Shown one piece after another: positions 1-10,530 of a DNA stretch of 64,000 bases; positions within the stretch are counted from its first letter, which is position 1, and every line of letters starts with the position of its first letter. Location: assembly GCF_032118995.1 (NCBI RefSeq), contig NC_092656.1, positions 8,809,761 through 8,873,760 on the forward strand. The letters run 5' to 3'. The notes under the pieces were generated by a model. It made no database searches. It saw nothing but the letters and a program-made list of their open reading frames with translations, and was not told the DNA's origin. Source of the stretch: Asterias amurensis (lineage: Eukaryota; Echinodermata; Asteroidea; Forcipulatida; Asteriidae). The position numbers and the translations under genes are program-made.

Positions 1-22
1 TATTCTTTCCTCTGCTTTGTAG

Positions 23-343
23 GACCGGTTTACTTTGCTGAAATTAAGAAAGATAGCGATGGCACCTCAAGATGCATCGGCACAGTCAAGTTCTTTAACC
101 CTCTCCATGCCCAGCAAGCCATTTGTATCCTTTAAAAGATTTGGCACTAATTTCTTTAAGAAATATTAATTTTGCGGGGGGTATAAAGAATATTATTTCA
201 AGCCCGGTGGCTAGAGGAAGGGTTTGAGTTTGAATTTCACGCTTGTTCTCCTTGACCAGATTTTGTTCTTCTGTCTTCCAGTGTTACTGAATGGAAGTGT
301 CCTGAAGGGGCGACGTATTGGAGTCACTATGGGTCGGTTCTAA
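23..343 (+). CDS. C-terminal RRM of an hnRNP M / MYEF2-like RNA-binding protein (3' end only)
   Basis: Two coding exons, 23-124 and 282-343, are separated by an intron with a pyrimidine-rich acceptor (ttctgtcttccag). The join restores one frame that runs to a TAA at 341-343. The first exon reads PVYFAEIKKDSDGTSR followed by CIGTVKFFNP, which is the beta2-beta3 (RNP1) part of an RRM. The last exon supplies NG, then GRRIGV, the usual alpha2-beta4 end of an RRM, and the protein stops directly after it. hnRNP M and MYEF2 also end in an RRM, and the DG-SR-IGTV-F pattern resembles theirs, so I favour that family; another multi-RRM protein is possible. RNP1 has Cys where Gly is usual. Upstream exons lie outside the window. 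The family as a whole acts in nuclear pre-mRNA binding and splicing control. Confidence 0.72.
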
Positions 344-2472
344 GTCAAAGTTCCAACGGGTTTAGTATTAGGTAGATTGATCTCCAGGTGTTGGTTTCGT
401 AACCATTTCCTCCTGTCTGACCATTCAACATCATTCACTGTTGGTTTTTAACTGATAAACACACTATTAAAGCCATCCTGCAATCCGTTAGTTCTGTGTA
501 TGGTCGTCACAAATGGTTGGTCTACTCGCTGAAGAATGGGAACAATAGTAGGAGGGTTAATAGTAATGAACTGTTGAATCGTAGTCAGCATACAGGTCCT
601 GTGACTCTGCTAGGGTCAAAATGTTAGGCCATTTTTGGCAGGTCATGAGAGTTGTCTCTTTTTTCATCCAAAGAAATTGCTGTGTCTGTTTAAAAAATAA
701 GTTTACTGTTTTCTATTTTAAGTTACTTTGTTCTTTGATGTCAAAGGATTTTAACCTCTTTCTGTCTATACTAACAACAAAAAAGTGAAATTAGTAAATG
801 GTTAGGGTTAGGGTTACCAAACGTATATATTAAGCCTCAAAGGGCTTTGCTAGTACAATTTAGAAAAAAGCCAAAGAACAGTAGGATAAAAGCAACACAG
901 CAAAAATAACAGCACTAACAATTTAACAGTAGTCAGTCTTCATAGTATTTGGGGTTTCTTTTAGTACACAGATATTTTTTTTAAATCAATCAATTTTAAT
1001 CAAGAGAAGAAAGTTTTTTATAAAGGGTTTCAAATGCTCGGCATTTCTGTATGTTTATTGAACATTTAAAAAGGTAACAACCCTGTAAGGTTTTCAATAT
1101 CTCTATTCAAAAACAATCAGTGAGCTTGTAGTTTTAAGGCAAAGGTTTCAATAGCTGTGTCTGTACTTTCCAAAGGTTGTTGAAAAACTGCTTTTTGGTT
1201 TTTAGCTCACTATGTTTATGAGGAAAGTCACATTTTTGCGTTAGACTTTCAAAATTTTACCGGTGACATTTGGCAATCTTTAAATTTCAAGCAGGTCTAC
1301 AGGTCGAAAAGTGTTTTCTGGTTAGTTCACTTTGTCAATGATGAAAGTCACTATTTTTGGCGTATAACTTTTTATATTTTTTGCTAGAGGAAGTTTCAAC
1401 CAGAAAATGTTTGCATTGATCATGAGGTCTCATCAATGTTTTCCTAACGTAAAAGCCTTGTCAAGTTTGTAAATGTCGATACACTAGAATCTTTATTGGT
1501 AAGGTTATTTCGTTTTCCAAGAAAGTCACTCCAAACAATTATTGCATCATCAAAAACTTTAAAATAACAAATTTGTAGAAGTCAATTAAAAGTTTGTTTG
1601 GTCTGAACCAGAATGTAAAAGACGGTTTTTCCTTCCCCATGTTGAGGTCATTGGATATCTGTAAGATTCATATGTAGTATTTAAAAACCAAGTTGAAATC
1701 CCCATATTTTGGGGTTTTGGTAAGAAGAAACCTTTAAAAAGCGGTCCTGGTTGGTTACAACTTGTTTTCTCTTGCTATATTATACATCATGTATTGTCAT
1801 CAATTTCCCCAATAAACCGGGCAAAGTTCATAGCACTGCTTATAAAGGTAAGCAAATTTCCCTGCTTAAACTATAGCAGATAAGCAAAAAAATTGGATTG
1901 TCAGCTTGCACACTCAGAGCGGACTTGCATTGTTACATCATTCATTTTCATACAGTAAGCGCCCGAAAGTTAGCATGCCTTTTTGTGTGCTTACAGTTAG
2001 CAACGCTATGAACTAAAAACTCGCACAGGCCTAAGCACAAATTCTGCCATTGAGCAGCTCAATGAAATTTGGCCCAGACATTATCTTGGTTGTGTCATTT
2101 TGGGAGTCATTGTCATTGTGTGTAAGGCATTGCAAATTTTAGTCAGCGACTCCCAACATTGTGAGCGTGGCACGGTCACAGTAAGGATGACAGGTTCGTC
2201 CACCATACCATGTTTTGCAACTAATAGTTGAGGTTTCTGTTTTGTACACAAGTTACAGGTTTTTGTCGTTACACCTTGTACTTGTCTTATACCAACAAAA
2301 TGGTTTTTATGGTTTGTCATGCTACATTCTGTCTTGTCAGCACTGCAAGGGTTTTCTGTTTGGTTACAAAGGTTCATTGTTGTCCTAGTACTTCTGGATT
2401 GACAGAGAGGTTTTCTGCTCGGTTGTATGTTTTTGTTACTGGTTTGTCGCGTTACATCATGTCCTGATTTAA
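344..2472 (+). other. Probable 3' UTR and intergenic DNA of the RRM gene
   Basis: No coding exon is recognisable on either strand. An AATAAA at 1811-1816 is a possible early polyadenylation signal for the RRM gene. Reading frames here are short and have no family resemblance. A fragment of the GGGCCC-type foldback lies near 1940-2075. Confidence 0.45.
1940..2075. repeat. Degenerate foldback repeat fragment (GGGCCC/TTAGCA family)
   Basis: Contains the arms GTAAGC...GTTAGCAACGCTATGAA and ATTGAGCAGCTCAATGAAAT-TGGCCC, shared with the better copies at 46914-47130 and 48505-48860. It is a partial, diverged copy. Confidence 0.5.
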
Positions 2473-2817
2473 AGGCAGTGGACACTATTGGTAATTGTCA
2501 AAATAATTACTAGCAAAAAACCTTACTTGGAAGCGAGTAATGCGGAGAGGTTGATGGTATAAAACATTGTGAGAAACGGCTCCCTCTGAAGTGCCATAGT
2601 TTTCGAGACCTCAAGTTTAGAATTTGAGGTCTCGGAATCAACCATCTAAACGCACACAACTTCGTGTGACAAGGGTGTTTTTTTCTTTCATTATTATCTC
2701 GCAAGTTCGATGACCAATTGAGCTCAAATTTTCACAGGTTTGTTATTTTATGCATATGTTGATATACACCAACTGTGAAGGCTAGTCTTTGACAATTACC
2801 AATAGTGTCCACTGCCT
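2473..2817. mobile_element. MITE family 1 (TTAA-flanked, AGGCAGTGGACACT termini)
   Basis: A 345-bp palindrome-ended element with termini AGGCAGTGGACACTATTGG and its exact complement, flanked on both sides by TTAA. The interior carries a second inverted motif around GAGACCTCAA/TTGAGGTCTC. There is no coding capacity. TTAA target duplication is typical of piggyBac-type transposition, so this is probably a non-autonomous piggyBac-like element. At least ten relatives occur in the window. The 134-residue minus frame just upstream is not a gene. Confidence 0.85.
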
Positions 2818-3326
2818 TTAACTTCGGTATTGAAACTTACCTGCATGGTTCAACGGTTATGGGCTTCTCACACTAAACCATATGTTATCGGAGAGTTTCC
2901 TGTTATGCTACATGTCTTCTTGTTCCCAATACATGGGTTACCCACATTGTGACTATGGTCACATCATGTCTTGTAAGCAATGAAAGTCTGTCCTCTGTTA
3001 CAAGTTTGTAACCATCCATTTATGCCTCTGTTGGTCTTGTGCAGGGTTTCCTACACAATGTCACAGTCTTTTGGTTACAAACACATGGTTTAATTATTCT
3101 ATCATGGAACAGTGAATGGTGTGTCGACTTTCGTCAAGGAAGAATGGGTCTTTGTTAAAATATTTTGTCTTCTAGTGAGTTCAAGGGTCAAGGGAATTGT
3201 GTCCTTCAGGTGTTGAAAATCCAGAGGAGAAGAAGTTGGCGTGGATGTGCAGCAACGAATGGTTCTTTTTGAACGAATATTGAATGAGTGGGACAGGTAA
3301 GTAGGATATCAGCAATTTGTCTGTAA

Positions 3327-3505
3327 AGGCCCGGTCACACAGGCCCCGATAACGAAAGCGATAACGAGAACAAGAAAAATGCACGCCCTCGATTGGTTGA
3401 AATGCTCCACGCAGAATACGCCCACGCTCATTCAACCAATCAAGGGCGTGCATTTTTATCGTTCTCGTTTTCGTTCTCGTTATCGGGGCCTGTGTGACCG
3501 GGCCT
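3327..3505. mobile_element. Near-perfect foldback MITE with TAA target duplication (PIF/Harbinger-like)
   Basis: The two halves are almost complete reverse complements. Termini are AGGCCCGGTCACACAGGCCC and its complement, with TAA at 3324-3326 and 3506-3508. The small loop lies around the CCACGCAGAATACGCCC stretch. A 3-bp TAA duplication fits PIF/Harbinger. A second copy is at 37725-37896. Short frames on both strands here are by-products of the palindrome. Confidence 0.8.
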
Positions 3506-3508
3506 TAA

Positions 3509-4720
3509 GGGTAGGTATATTCACATATGCATATTTCTCAACCTTTCTTTGCAGGGGAGTTGTGGAGTAGTGCTTATTGTTTCTTAAAAGGCGAGTAAAA
3601 GTGTTGCCTAGGAATTTTGGGTGGTTATTATTTGATACAAAAATTCTACCGATTGTATTGTGGGATAATCGCTAGCTAGTACCATGACCTTTGTATTCTA
3701 GAGCAGATGTCTGACCACTAGACCATGAGATTGCCCCGGATCTAGAGGCAGCTCTAATCCTAGCAGCGGGTACGGCAACATTATAACCGACTTTAAACAT
3801 GCTAAGTACATGTAAGTAAGGTTTGCGGTGACACTGTGTAAGAAATCTCTTTTTGAGTAGTGGTGACCTCTGAAAAGAGCCGATTTCTGCTTGACGCTTT
3901 GATCAGGAAGCTCACAGCAGAGTCCAGCTTTCTCCAGCAGATGGTCAAAGTACATGTATGCTCTCATTGAAAGAATTGAGTAGAAACCAGCTCTGGTCAG
4001 AGTCACCAATGCTCAAAAGAAGTTCATTTTATAGTGACACCACATTGACTACAAACCTTACTTACTGAGCACTTACACCAAGGAATATCTTCAAGTCTTA
4101 CATTAACCCTCTGAGCAGCCACAGGAAAAATGTACATGCTGGACCCACTGGGAGGGATCGGAAGGCAGATTGTACTACGGGTAAATTGGAGGGCACAATT
4201 ATTGTTCCAATGATCTGAACAGATGAATAGATGTTCCCTGGACCTATGCACTAAAGATTGAAGCATTCTGAAAATGAACACATGTGAAGATCATACGTAT
4301 TCAAACGGTATGAAGCTGGTAATCGGTTTTACCCATATGCCGATGTGTATAAAGCACTGTACTCGGTACGCCCCCTCCCTGAATCATGTGAAAAGAAGTT
4401 ATTTGTGGTGAGTACACATTTTAAGTAGGCCAATTTGTAATGTACATAATCTATCTGATGTTAAATGACAGCTTTGTACAATTTTCTTTTATGCATTCTT
4501 TAAATTTCCCTTATCGAAGGTTTGACTATGATGAAATTGGACATTCAATAAATGTAATGAGCATTTACAAAAAAAAGAAGTTTGTGTATTTGTAGTTTTA
4601 TTTGTTTGGAGTTGAACTTAATCGTCTTTCTCATTACTTGAGACTTTTCCTCTACTTTTTAAAGCCTGGTCTTTATGTGCGAATGCGATATGAATTGGGG
4701 CTAAATCAATCACACACCAT
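3509..4720. other. Intergenic DNA, no gene recognised
   Basis: Minus-strand frames of 103 and 85 codons (3698-4009, 4024-4281) have no family resemblance and no convincing splice context. A strong AATAAA at 4547-4552 is followed by an A-run and then TG-rich DNA, as at a real 3' end. It could terminate a very long 3' UTR of the RRM gene. Confidence 0.45.
4547..4552 (+). promoter_or_regulatory. Candidate polyadenylation signal AATAAA
   Basis: AATAAA lies about 18 bases before an A-run and is followed by GTTTGTGTATTTG, a GT-rich downstream element. The nearest plus-strand gene is the RRM gene ending at 343, which would then have a 4.2-kb 3' UTR. Confidence 0.35.
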
Positions 4721-4724
4721 CTCT

Positions 4725-4870
4725 GCCCTCACAGGTACCCCCTTTATACCCCTGGGTGATGAGAAGCAATTACAGTTAAGTGTCTTGCTCAAGGACACAA
4801 GTGCCATGACCGGGATTCGAACTCACGCCCGGATGACTCGGCTGTCAAAACTTCAGCCATGACACCCTAC
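4725..4870 (-). mobile_element. tRNA-derived SINE head, reverse orientation
   Basis: On the minus strand it reads ATGGCTGAAGTTTTGAC then GAGTTCGAATCCCGGTCATGG, a Pol III B-box in a tRNA-like context. It is followed by the shared SINE body (CAAGGACACAAGTGCCATG, CCTGGGTGATGA on the plus strand). The same unit recurs near 19258-19400. Confidence 0.65.
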
Positions 4871-4879
4871 ATGTTGAGT

Positions 4880-5650
4880 GCATGCAGCGGATTATTAGGC
4901 AAACAAGGATTCAAACGAAATTCCGAATTGGGTCAAGTCCTACTTATCCATATAGATAAATACCAATACAGAACACAATAGTTTACATTGTACAGCTTAT
5001 ATGGCTGGCTAGTGTTTAACCACTTTTGTTTTAATATGCACAGATCACGCCACTGTCCCAGTTGTCAACCCCCTCCCACACCCCAACAGATAATGACAGT
5101 AAAATGGTTTACCCTAAATACAAAGTAATATTACATTTAGTCTCATCACACACATATGTCATTTAGCATAGGGACATAACAGTACCGTACATTATAGTGT
5201 TAATTGTTATTAGTCAACAGGTTATACATGAAAGGGAGTGTGTCTTTAATGAACTTTTCTGCGCATATTTTCGGGGGTTAAATTATTTAGATTCGCGCAT
5301 CTGGAAATTTTAATGTTAGTTTGATTTAATACAGTGTTCTACCCGGGCCCCTCCGATCCCCTATGACAAATCCAAAGGCACCTCAGATTGCATGCAGATC
5401 ATATTTGGCTGGTGTGACAGGATACCAGCACAAACATTGGTTTGTCTATACATTCCTTTAATATATTTTATGAGTTTTGAAAATGTGAGAAAATAATATA
5501 AGCTGAAAATAATATAAGCTGTTTTGAAAACTGCTTATACTTTCCAAAGGGACCTCCGAAAACGAAAAAGAAAAGAAAGTTAATGGCCGGATTAATTCAC
5601 AGGCCAGGAATTTAATCTTTGAGGGAGCATGGGCCATTTTCATTTTGAAA
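4880..5650. other. Intergenic, nothing recognised
   Basis: A+T-rich DNA without exons or clear repeats. Its last 100 bases resemble the low-copy repeat also seen at 20225-20430 and 36200-36360 (ending GGGCCATTTTCATTTTG). Confidence 0.4.
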
Positions 5651-5654
5651 GTTA

Positions 5655-5984
5655 TGGGCACTGGACAGTTTGGTAACTGTCAAAGACAAGTCTTCTTACT
5701 TGGCGTATCGCAACATCAAATAACAAACCTGTGAAAAGTTGCAGAATAATGAATGGGAAAAAACCCATAGTTGCACTTAATGTGTTTGCTTTCAGATGCA
5801 TAATAATGTTCAATGCTGAAGTCGTTTATTATTCGAGTGAGAAATTGCCTCTTTCTCAAAAACTGTTACTTCAGAGGGAGCCGTTTTTCACAATGTTTTA
5901 CACTATCAGCAGCTTCATTGCTCGTTCCAAAGTGTGTTTTTATGCTAATAACTATTTTGAGTAATTACCATTCGTGTCCAGCCT
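5655..5984. mobile_element. MITE family 1, diverged copy
   Basis: Starts GGGCACTGGACAG and ends CGTGTCCAGCCT followed by TTAA at 5985-5988. The interior shares TTTCTCAAAAACTG-TACTTCAGAGGGAGCCG with the other copies. The left TTAA is not preserved. Confidence 0.75.
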
Positions 5985-5989
5985 TTAAT

Positions 5990-7480
5990 ACCACAAAGGA
6001 ATACCCAAGACTTCAGTGTACCATAAGAGTATGGCACCTGTTCTTTTTTTTTATTTTATTTTTTTACATATTTTTTTATTTTTTAGATGAAAAGTATGGT
6101 CCCACATCTTGTTAAGTAAAAGGTAAGTTGCATATATAACATTTTAGTACCAGGAAATCTATGCACAACAAGCTTTGGCATAAAATAAGGGGCGTTTCAT
6201 ACGCTAGTCAAAGAGATAGGAGGTTCCAGCTAGTTAAAGTTGTAACAATTTTTAGAACAAAAAAACCAAACAGTAGTTGTATAACAGAGCAGTTGAATTA
6301 GAACATTTAACCTTAATAGAAGCCTTCATGGAAAACGTAATTTATAGTGTTCTTGGATTAACCATATTCTCAAGACTTGCCTAATGCTGTTTGTGATAAA
6401 AAATAAATCTCCTGCTACAAAGAAAATAATGATCAGGACCTTGCCAAGTCTTTCCTTTTCGAAGTTTTTTAATTTTTATTAACTTATTTTATAATTGTTA
6501 CAACTCACTTGTAAAATAACAAAACTTCATTGGCGATAATTTTTGAGCCAATTTAATCTCTTGTCTTCCTCCGTTTTTTTTTGCACTGCGGTAGTGACAT
6601 GGTTTGTACACTTTTTCACTAATTGCCATTTTGTGCCGACGGCAAAACTAAAGAACTACTTCTAATACCCACACCACAATGGGTGCATTTCTAAGACGAC
6701 TTCAGAAGAAGCTAGGTTACTAACGCTACGTACATTTACATCAATGTAAAAAATATATACAGGCAAAAAATGTGATAATTTTTTCTTTAAAGTCCAAGAC
6801 ACATTTTCCCCAGTACAAATACTTTTTTTTCAAGTTGTTTTTTCTCCATCCAAAAAAAGAAGAAAAGCCAATTACAAAATAAATTTTAGTTGTTTATTTA
6901 TCGATGGATTTAATTCCCTCAATCGAGGAACCTGTTTAGGACCATTGTAATGCAAAGCATGCACGAACTGACAAGTATTTTCCTGTAAGGGTTTGTTTTG
7001 AAATTTTACAATGATTTATTTATTTATAAATGACCAGTATTGCCTGGGATTACAACAAATCTGAGGTGATTCGGTATTTGTGTGCTTAATTCATAAATTA
7101 ATGTATAATTTGGTTGATCTCCTATTGACAATTTGACAGAGTCGATTTGACCACGATTTTACACACAAAGGATGCTAGCAGAAATTTGCCCTGTCCTCTT
7201 CTAACCAAATCATTGTCCCATGATTGACACCCCCTCCAGAATGAGTGGAATAGTCCAGCTTAGGATATCATGGCATATGAGCTGCAGTGTGTATAATGTG
7301 ATTGAGAAAATAGAAATATTAAAATATGTCTTATAACAATAATAATAATAATAATTTGGGAGGCTAATCATCTTTACTCGCAGCTATGAGCTGAATTGCG
7401 AAGAATGTTGCTACAACATGTTAGAGAAGCAGGCATGCAAGGCCAGCCACATAAACCCAATATGACCATGCGGAGCACAG
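5990..7480. other. A+T-rich intergenic DNA, no gene recognised
   Basis: Contains T-rich runs near 6045-6085 and an (AAT)n microsatellite near 7335-7355. No exon with flanking splice sites and family similarity was found on either strand. Confidence 0.4.
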
Positions 7481-7489
7481 CCAGAAATC

Positions 7490-7640
7490 AAAGTGTTTGA
7501 TTTTTCCCCCCGAGGGAGGAAAACCAGATGGTCTGGAAAACCCTTGTGGCACAGCAGAGAACCAACACACAACTGGCCCTGGCCAGGTATCAACCAGGGT
7601 CACCTTGGTGAGAGGTGAGCGCTTAACGCACCAAGCAAAC
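7490..7640 (-). repeat. tRNA-like short interspersed repeat
   Basis: The plus strand carries CCTGGCCAGGTATCAACCAGGGTCACC...GTGAGCGCTTAAC, which read in reverse resembles a tRNA-like A-box/B-box unit. No clean cloverleaf forms. Probably a SINE relic. Confidence 0.35.
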
Positions 7641-9480
7641 CTTACCCCCCTTGCCTCTTTCAAGGGTGTTAATGAACACAAACTCTACAACAAAAAGTGA
7701 TTTTGGTATAATTTTGTCATACTCATTTTAGTTAAATTTGAAATAAATATAGGTTACATTAATGACTGTGATATTGCATGTGCAACTATTAATTTCAATT
7801 CAGGGGTGTTCAGACTATAAATCTCGCATTATGCATTTTGAAAAATTGTTACTAAAGCATGTCTTCACTTACAAAAACTAGCACAGACAATTTACGATAC
7901 CTTGTTAGCGGAGAATGGTGACTGTAATGGCAGACTCCAGCGGTAAGCAGAAGCCATGAAATTATTAAGTCCGTATGTTTTTGCTTAATGCACACTCCCT
8001 TAACATAATTTCTTTTAATGCTAATCGCTTATGGTACACAAGGCAAAAAGGCATGCAAGCTTGACAGTAAACTTGCTTGCAAAGGAGTAAAGTAACCGTT
8101 ACAGCTTCTGCATGATAATGCAATACAATCCATTGATTATGAAACTGACACAAATTGTTATGTCCATGGTTAAGTTAAAACCGAAGCATAAGCTTACCAA
8201 TGAAAGGTTCATGAAATTGAGACACAAACACTCCGAGTCAATCATTTAGAAATACGAGTCGTGGGTGCCAGAACTGTATTTTGTGGGGTTGCGCATTTGT
8301 TATATTGTTTATTTTTCCGAAGAATTTCCTTGTGGGGGTCCAATGTGTAAAAGACCCAACAAGGGAACACAGCTCTGTGTTTTGTGGACATTCCTTTGTT
8401 CTGTACAACTTTCTTCAACACTATTCTTCAACATTGTAAATAACACTGTGTGGACGTATGTAAGTCCACACAGTGTTTCAAGTCCCTACATTATTTTGAC
8501 CTTGGCATGTAGGGCTTTCCCTCTCCCAAAAGCTCACGCACCTTCAAAATGTCTTCTACACAAATATTTGATTCTGTAAGATAGGAGTGTTCTCTTTGGT
8601 TTATACACAAAATTTTCCCAAACCTTATAGTGTTGTAGCTCTGTGTTCGCCATATCTCAAAAAGGTCTCCAAAAAGTGATAAATGGGGGTCGTAGTCCTG
8701 AAATTAACTTTGGTTCATTACGTGCAAAAATGTTTCACCAGTTGCCCATAAATTATATTTGTGAGCAATGTTTAAGACAGCCAAGATTTACACAATAAAG
8801 TTTTTAAACCAATCCATTCATAAAAGGCATAATACATGTCATAAGGGCCAAATTAAAAAATAAGGGCATTTTCTAAACGCTTTATAAAAACAAAAATCAT
8901 AAAAAGAAAAGTAAAAAGCACCAGCTAGAAATATTTTGTCAATATTAAATTAAATTCTGGGTGATTTGCTTCAAACAAACAAAACTGTACACCCAACCAG
9001 CTGCTTTTTATCCCAAACCGAAGTCGACCACGGAGGTTTATTTTTTTTACGAAATTAAGGCTTCAGCTGAGAGCTTCAGCTTATGTAGCCATAGCAGATG
9101 TAGCAAGGGGTAGCTGTAGCCATAGCTTATGCAGCCATAGCCGGATGTAGCCAGGCTTAGCTATAACCAAAGCAAAATACACTTATTCTTAATACCGGGC
9201 ATCTGCCAACCCCAGTCTAATGAGTCCCTACTGCGTTCCTAAATTATACAACAATGCTGACGTACATCTTAAAAGTTTGATTTAAATTACCTTTTTTTTT
9301 TTTTAACCAATAAAATAGTTAATGTTTTGACGGACTGACCCTAGCAGAGTCTTTAAATTTATAACATAGGATGAAGGGACAGATATTTCAATTTCCCTGA
9401 TCAAAATTCAAACCATGTTTTAGGGATCATGTCATGAGATTACAGGCTTCAGAATGCACTCGTTAGAAGCAGAACCTCGT
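7641..9480. other. Intergenic, no gene recognised
   Basis: Holds a perfect short hairpin at 8442-8477 and a stretch rich in GTAGCCATAGC motifs near 9065-9170. A 104-codon plus frame (8265-8579) spans the hairpin and has no family resemblance. Confidence 0.4.
8442..8477. repeat. Perfect 14-bp inverted repeat (hairpin)
   Basis: AACACTGTGTGGAC is followed after 8 bases by its exact complement GTCCACACAGTGTT. It is not part of a larger palindromic element that I can see. Confidence 0.8.
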
Positions 9481-9483
9481 GAA

Positions 9484-9845
9484 GACACTGGACACTATTG
9501 GTAATTGTCAAAGACCAGTCTTCTCACTTGGTGTATCTCAACATACACGTATGCACAAAATAACAAACCTGCAAAAATTTGAGCTCAATTACTCATCAAA
9601 GTTGCGAGATAATCATGGAAGAAAAAACACCCTTGTCACATGAAAATGTGTGCTTTCAGATGCTTGATTTCGGGACCTCAAAAAATCAAATTCGTGGAAA
9701 ATTACTTCTTTCTCTAAAATCGTGTTACTTCAGAGGGAGCTTTTTTTCACAATGTTTTATACTATCAACAGCTCTCCATTGCTTGTTACCAAGTAAGTGT
9801 TGATGCTAACAATTATTTTGAGTAATTACCAATAGTGTCCAGTGC
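9484..9845. mobile_element. MITE family 1, copy in the 3' flank of USP3
   Basis: Begins GACACTGGACACTATTGG and ends ACCAATAGTGTCCAGTGC, with the family interior (ACCCTTGTCACATGAAAATG, GATTTCGGGACCTC). Flanking TTAA is lost on both sides. Confidence 0.8.
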
Positions 9846-10264
9846 ATGTAAAACAGTGCTCTTCATAACCAGGGTTGACTGTACACAGCACAATGAGCTA
9901 TGTGTTTAGAGAGGGCATTTCAGGGACCTCAAGAAGGGAGGGTGATACCGTTGGGGTCAAAGGGATGAGAAGAAAAAAAAAACACAAGATGCTCGGTAAT
10001 TTTATAAGGCTTGTGTGTGAACCATATAAATTAATGTCAACAGTGACTATCATCAGTGAATATATTGAACTGTTAAGAGGGGTCAAACGACCAGCTAAAC
10101 CACACCATGCAAGTCCTTAACCCACTGAGCGTCCATAGCTACAAATGTGAAGCAAATATGGTGATTCTGTGATTTAAAAAAAAAAACCAGTGTCGATCGT
10201 ATTATGGCTTAAAATGGAGCACGGCAACTACACACCAGCCGGATCAAGAATCAAGAATCCATGA

Positions 10265-10470
10265 ATTCGGGAAATTTACTCTGACTTGGGAAAAAGGGTA
10301 CGAGTGAGGAAGTCCCCAGCAAAACACTTTGCACAGCTCGCAGTCAAAACTTTTGTCAAGCCCTTAATTCGTCAAATTTACTCCCATCCCACTTGGGGAA
10401 AAACAGTATGAATGAGCAAGTCCCCAGCAACACTTTGCACAGCTCGCGCGGCCAAAACTTTTGTCAGTGA
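10265..10470 (+). repeat. Two-copy direct repeat of about 110 bp
   Basis: Two neighbouring segments each contain AAATTTACTC, then GTCCCCAGCAA, CACTTTGCACAGCTCG and AAAACTTTTGTCA. They are offset by roughly 115 bases, within the 3' flank or 3' UTR of USP3. Confidence 0.6.
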
Positions 10471-10530
10471 TTTTCTGTCAATTACCGGTGATTTTACATA
10501 ATGCTCTTTGAGGTTTAAAAAAAAATCTAT

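Noticed and set aside
800-820. GGTTAGGGTTAGGGTTA, telomere-like
   Set aside because: Only two full units; no longer array, so no evidence of an interstitial telomere.
2081-2485. 134-codon minus frame and the opposing 79-codon plus frame
   Set aside because: No family similarity, no splice sites; lies in the 3' flank of the RRM gene.
3745-3810. Plus-strand GSSNPSSGYGNI segment considered as a further exon of the hnRNP M-like gene
   Set aside because: The gene already has a proper terminal exon with a stop at 341-343, and no good acceptor precedes this segment.
3698-4281. Two minus-strand frames (103 and 85 codons) that look exon-like at first
   Set aside because: No conserved motif, no acceptor/donor pair joining them, interrupted by stops in the linking segment.
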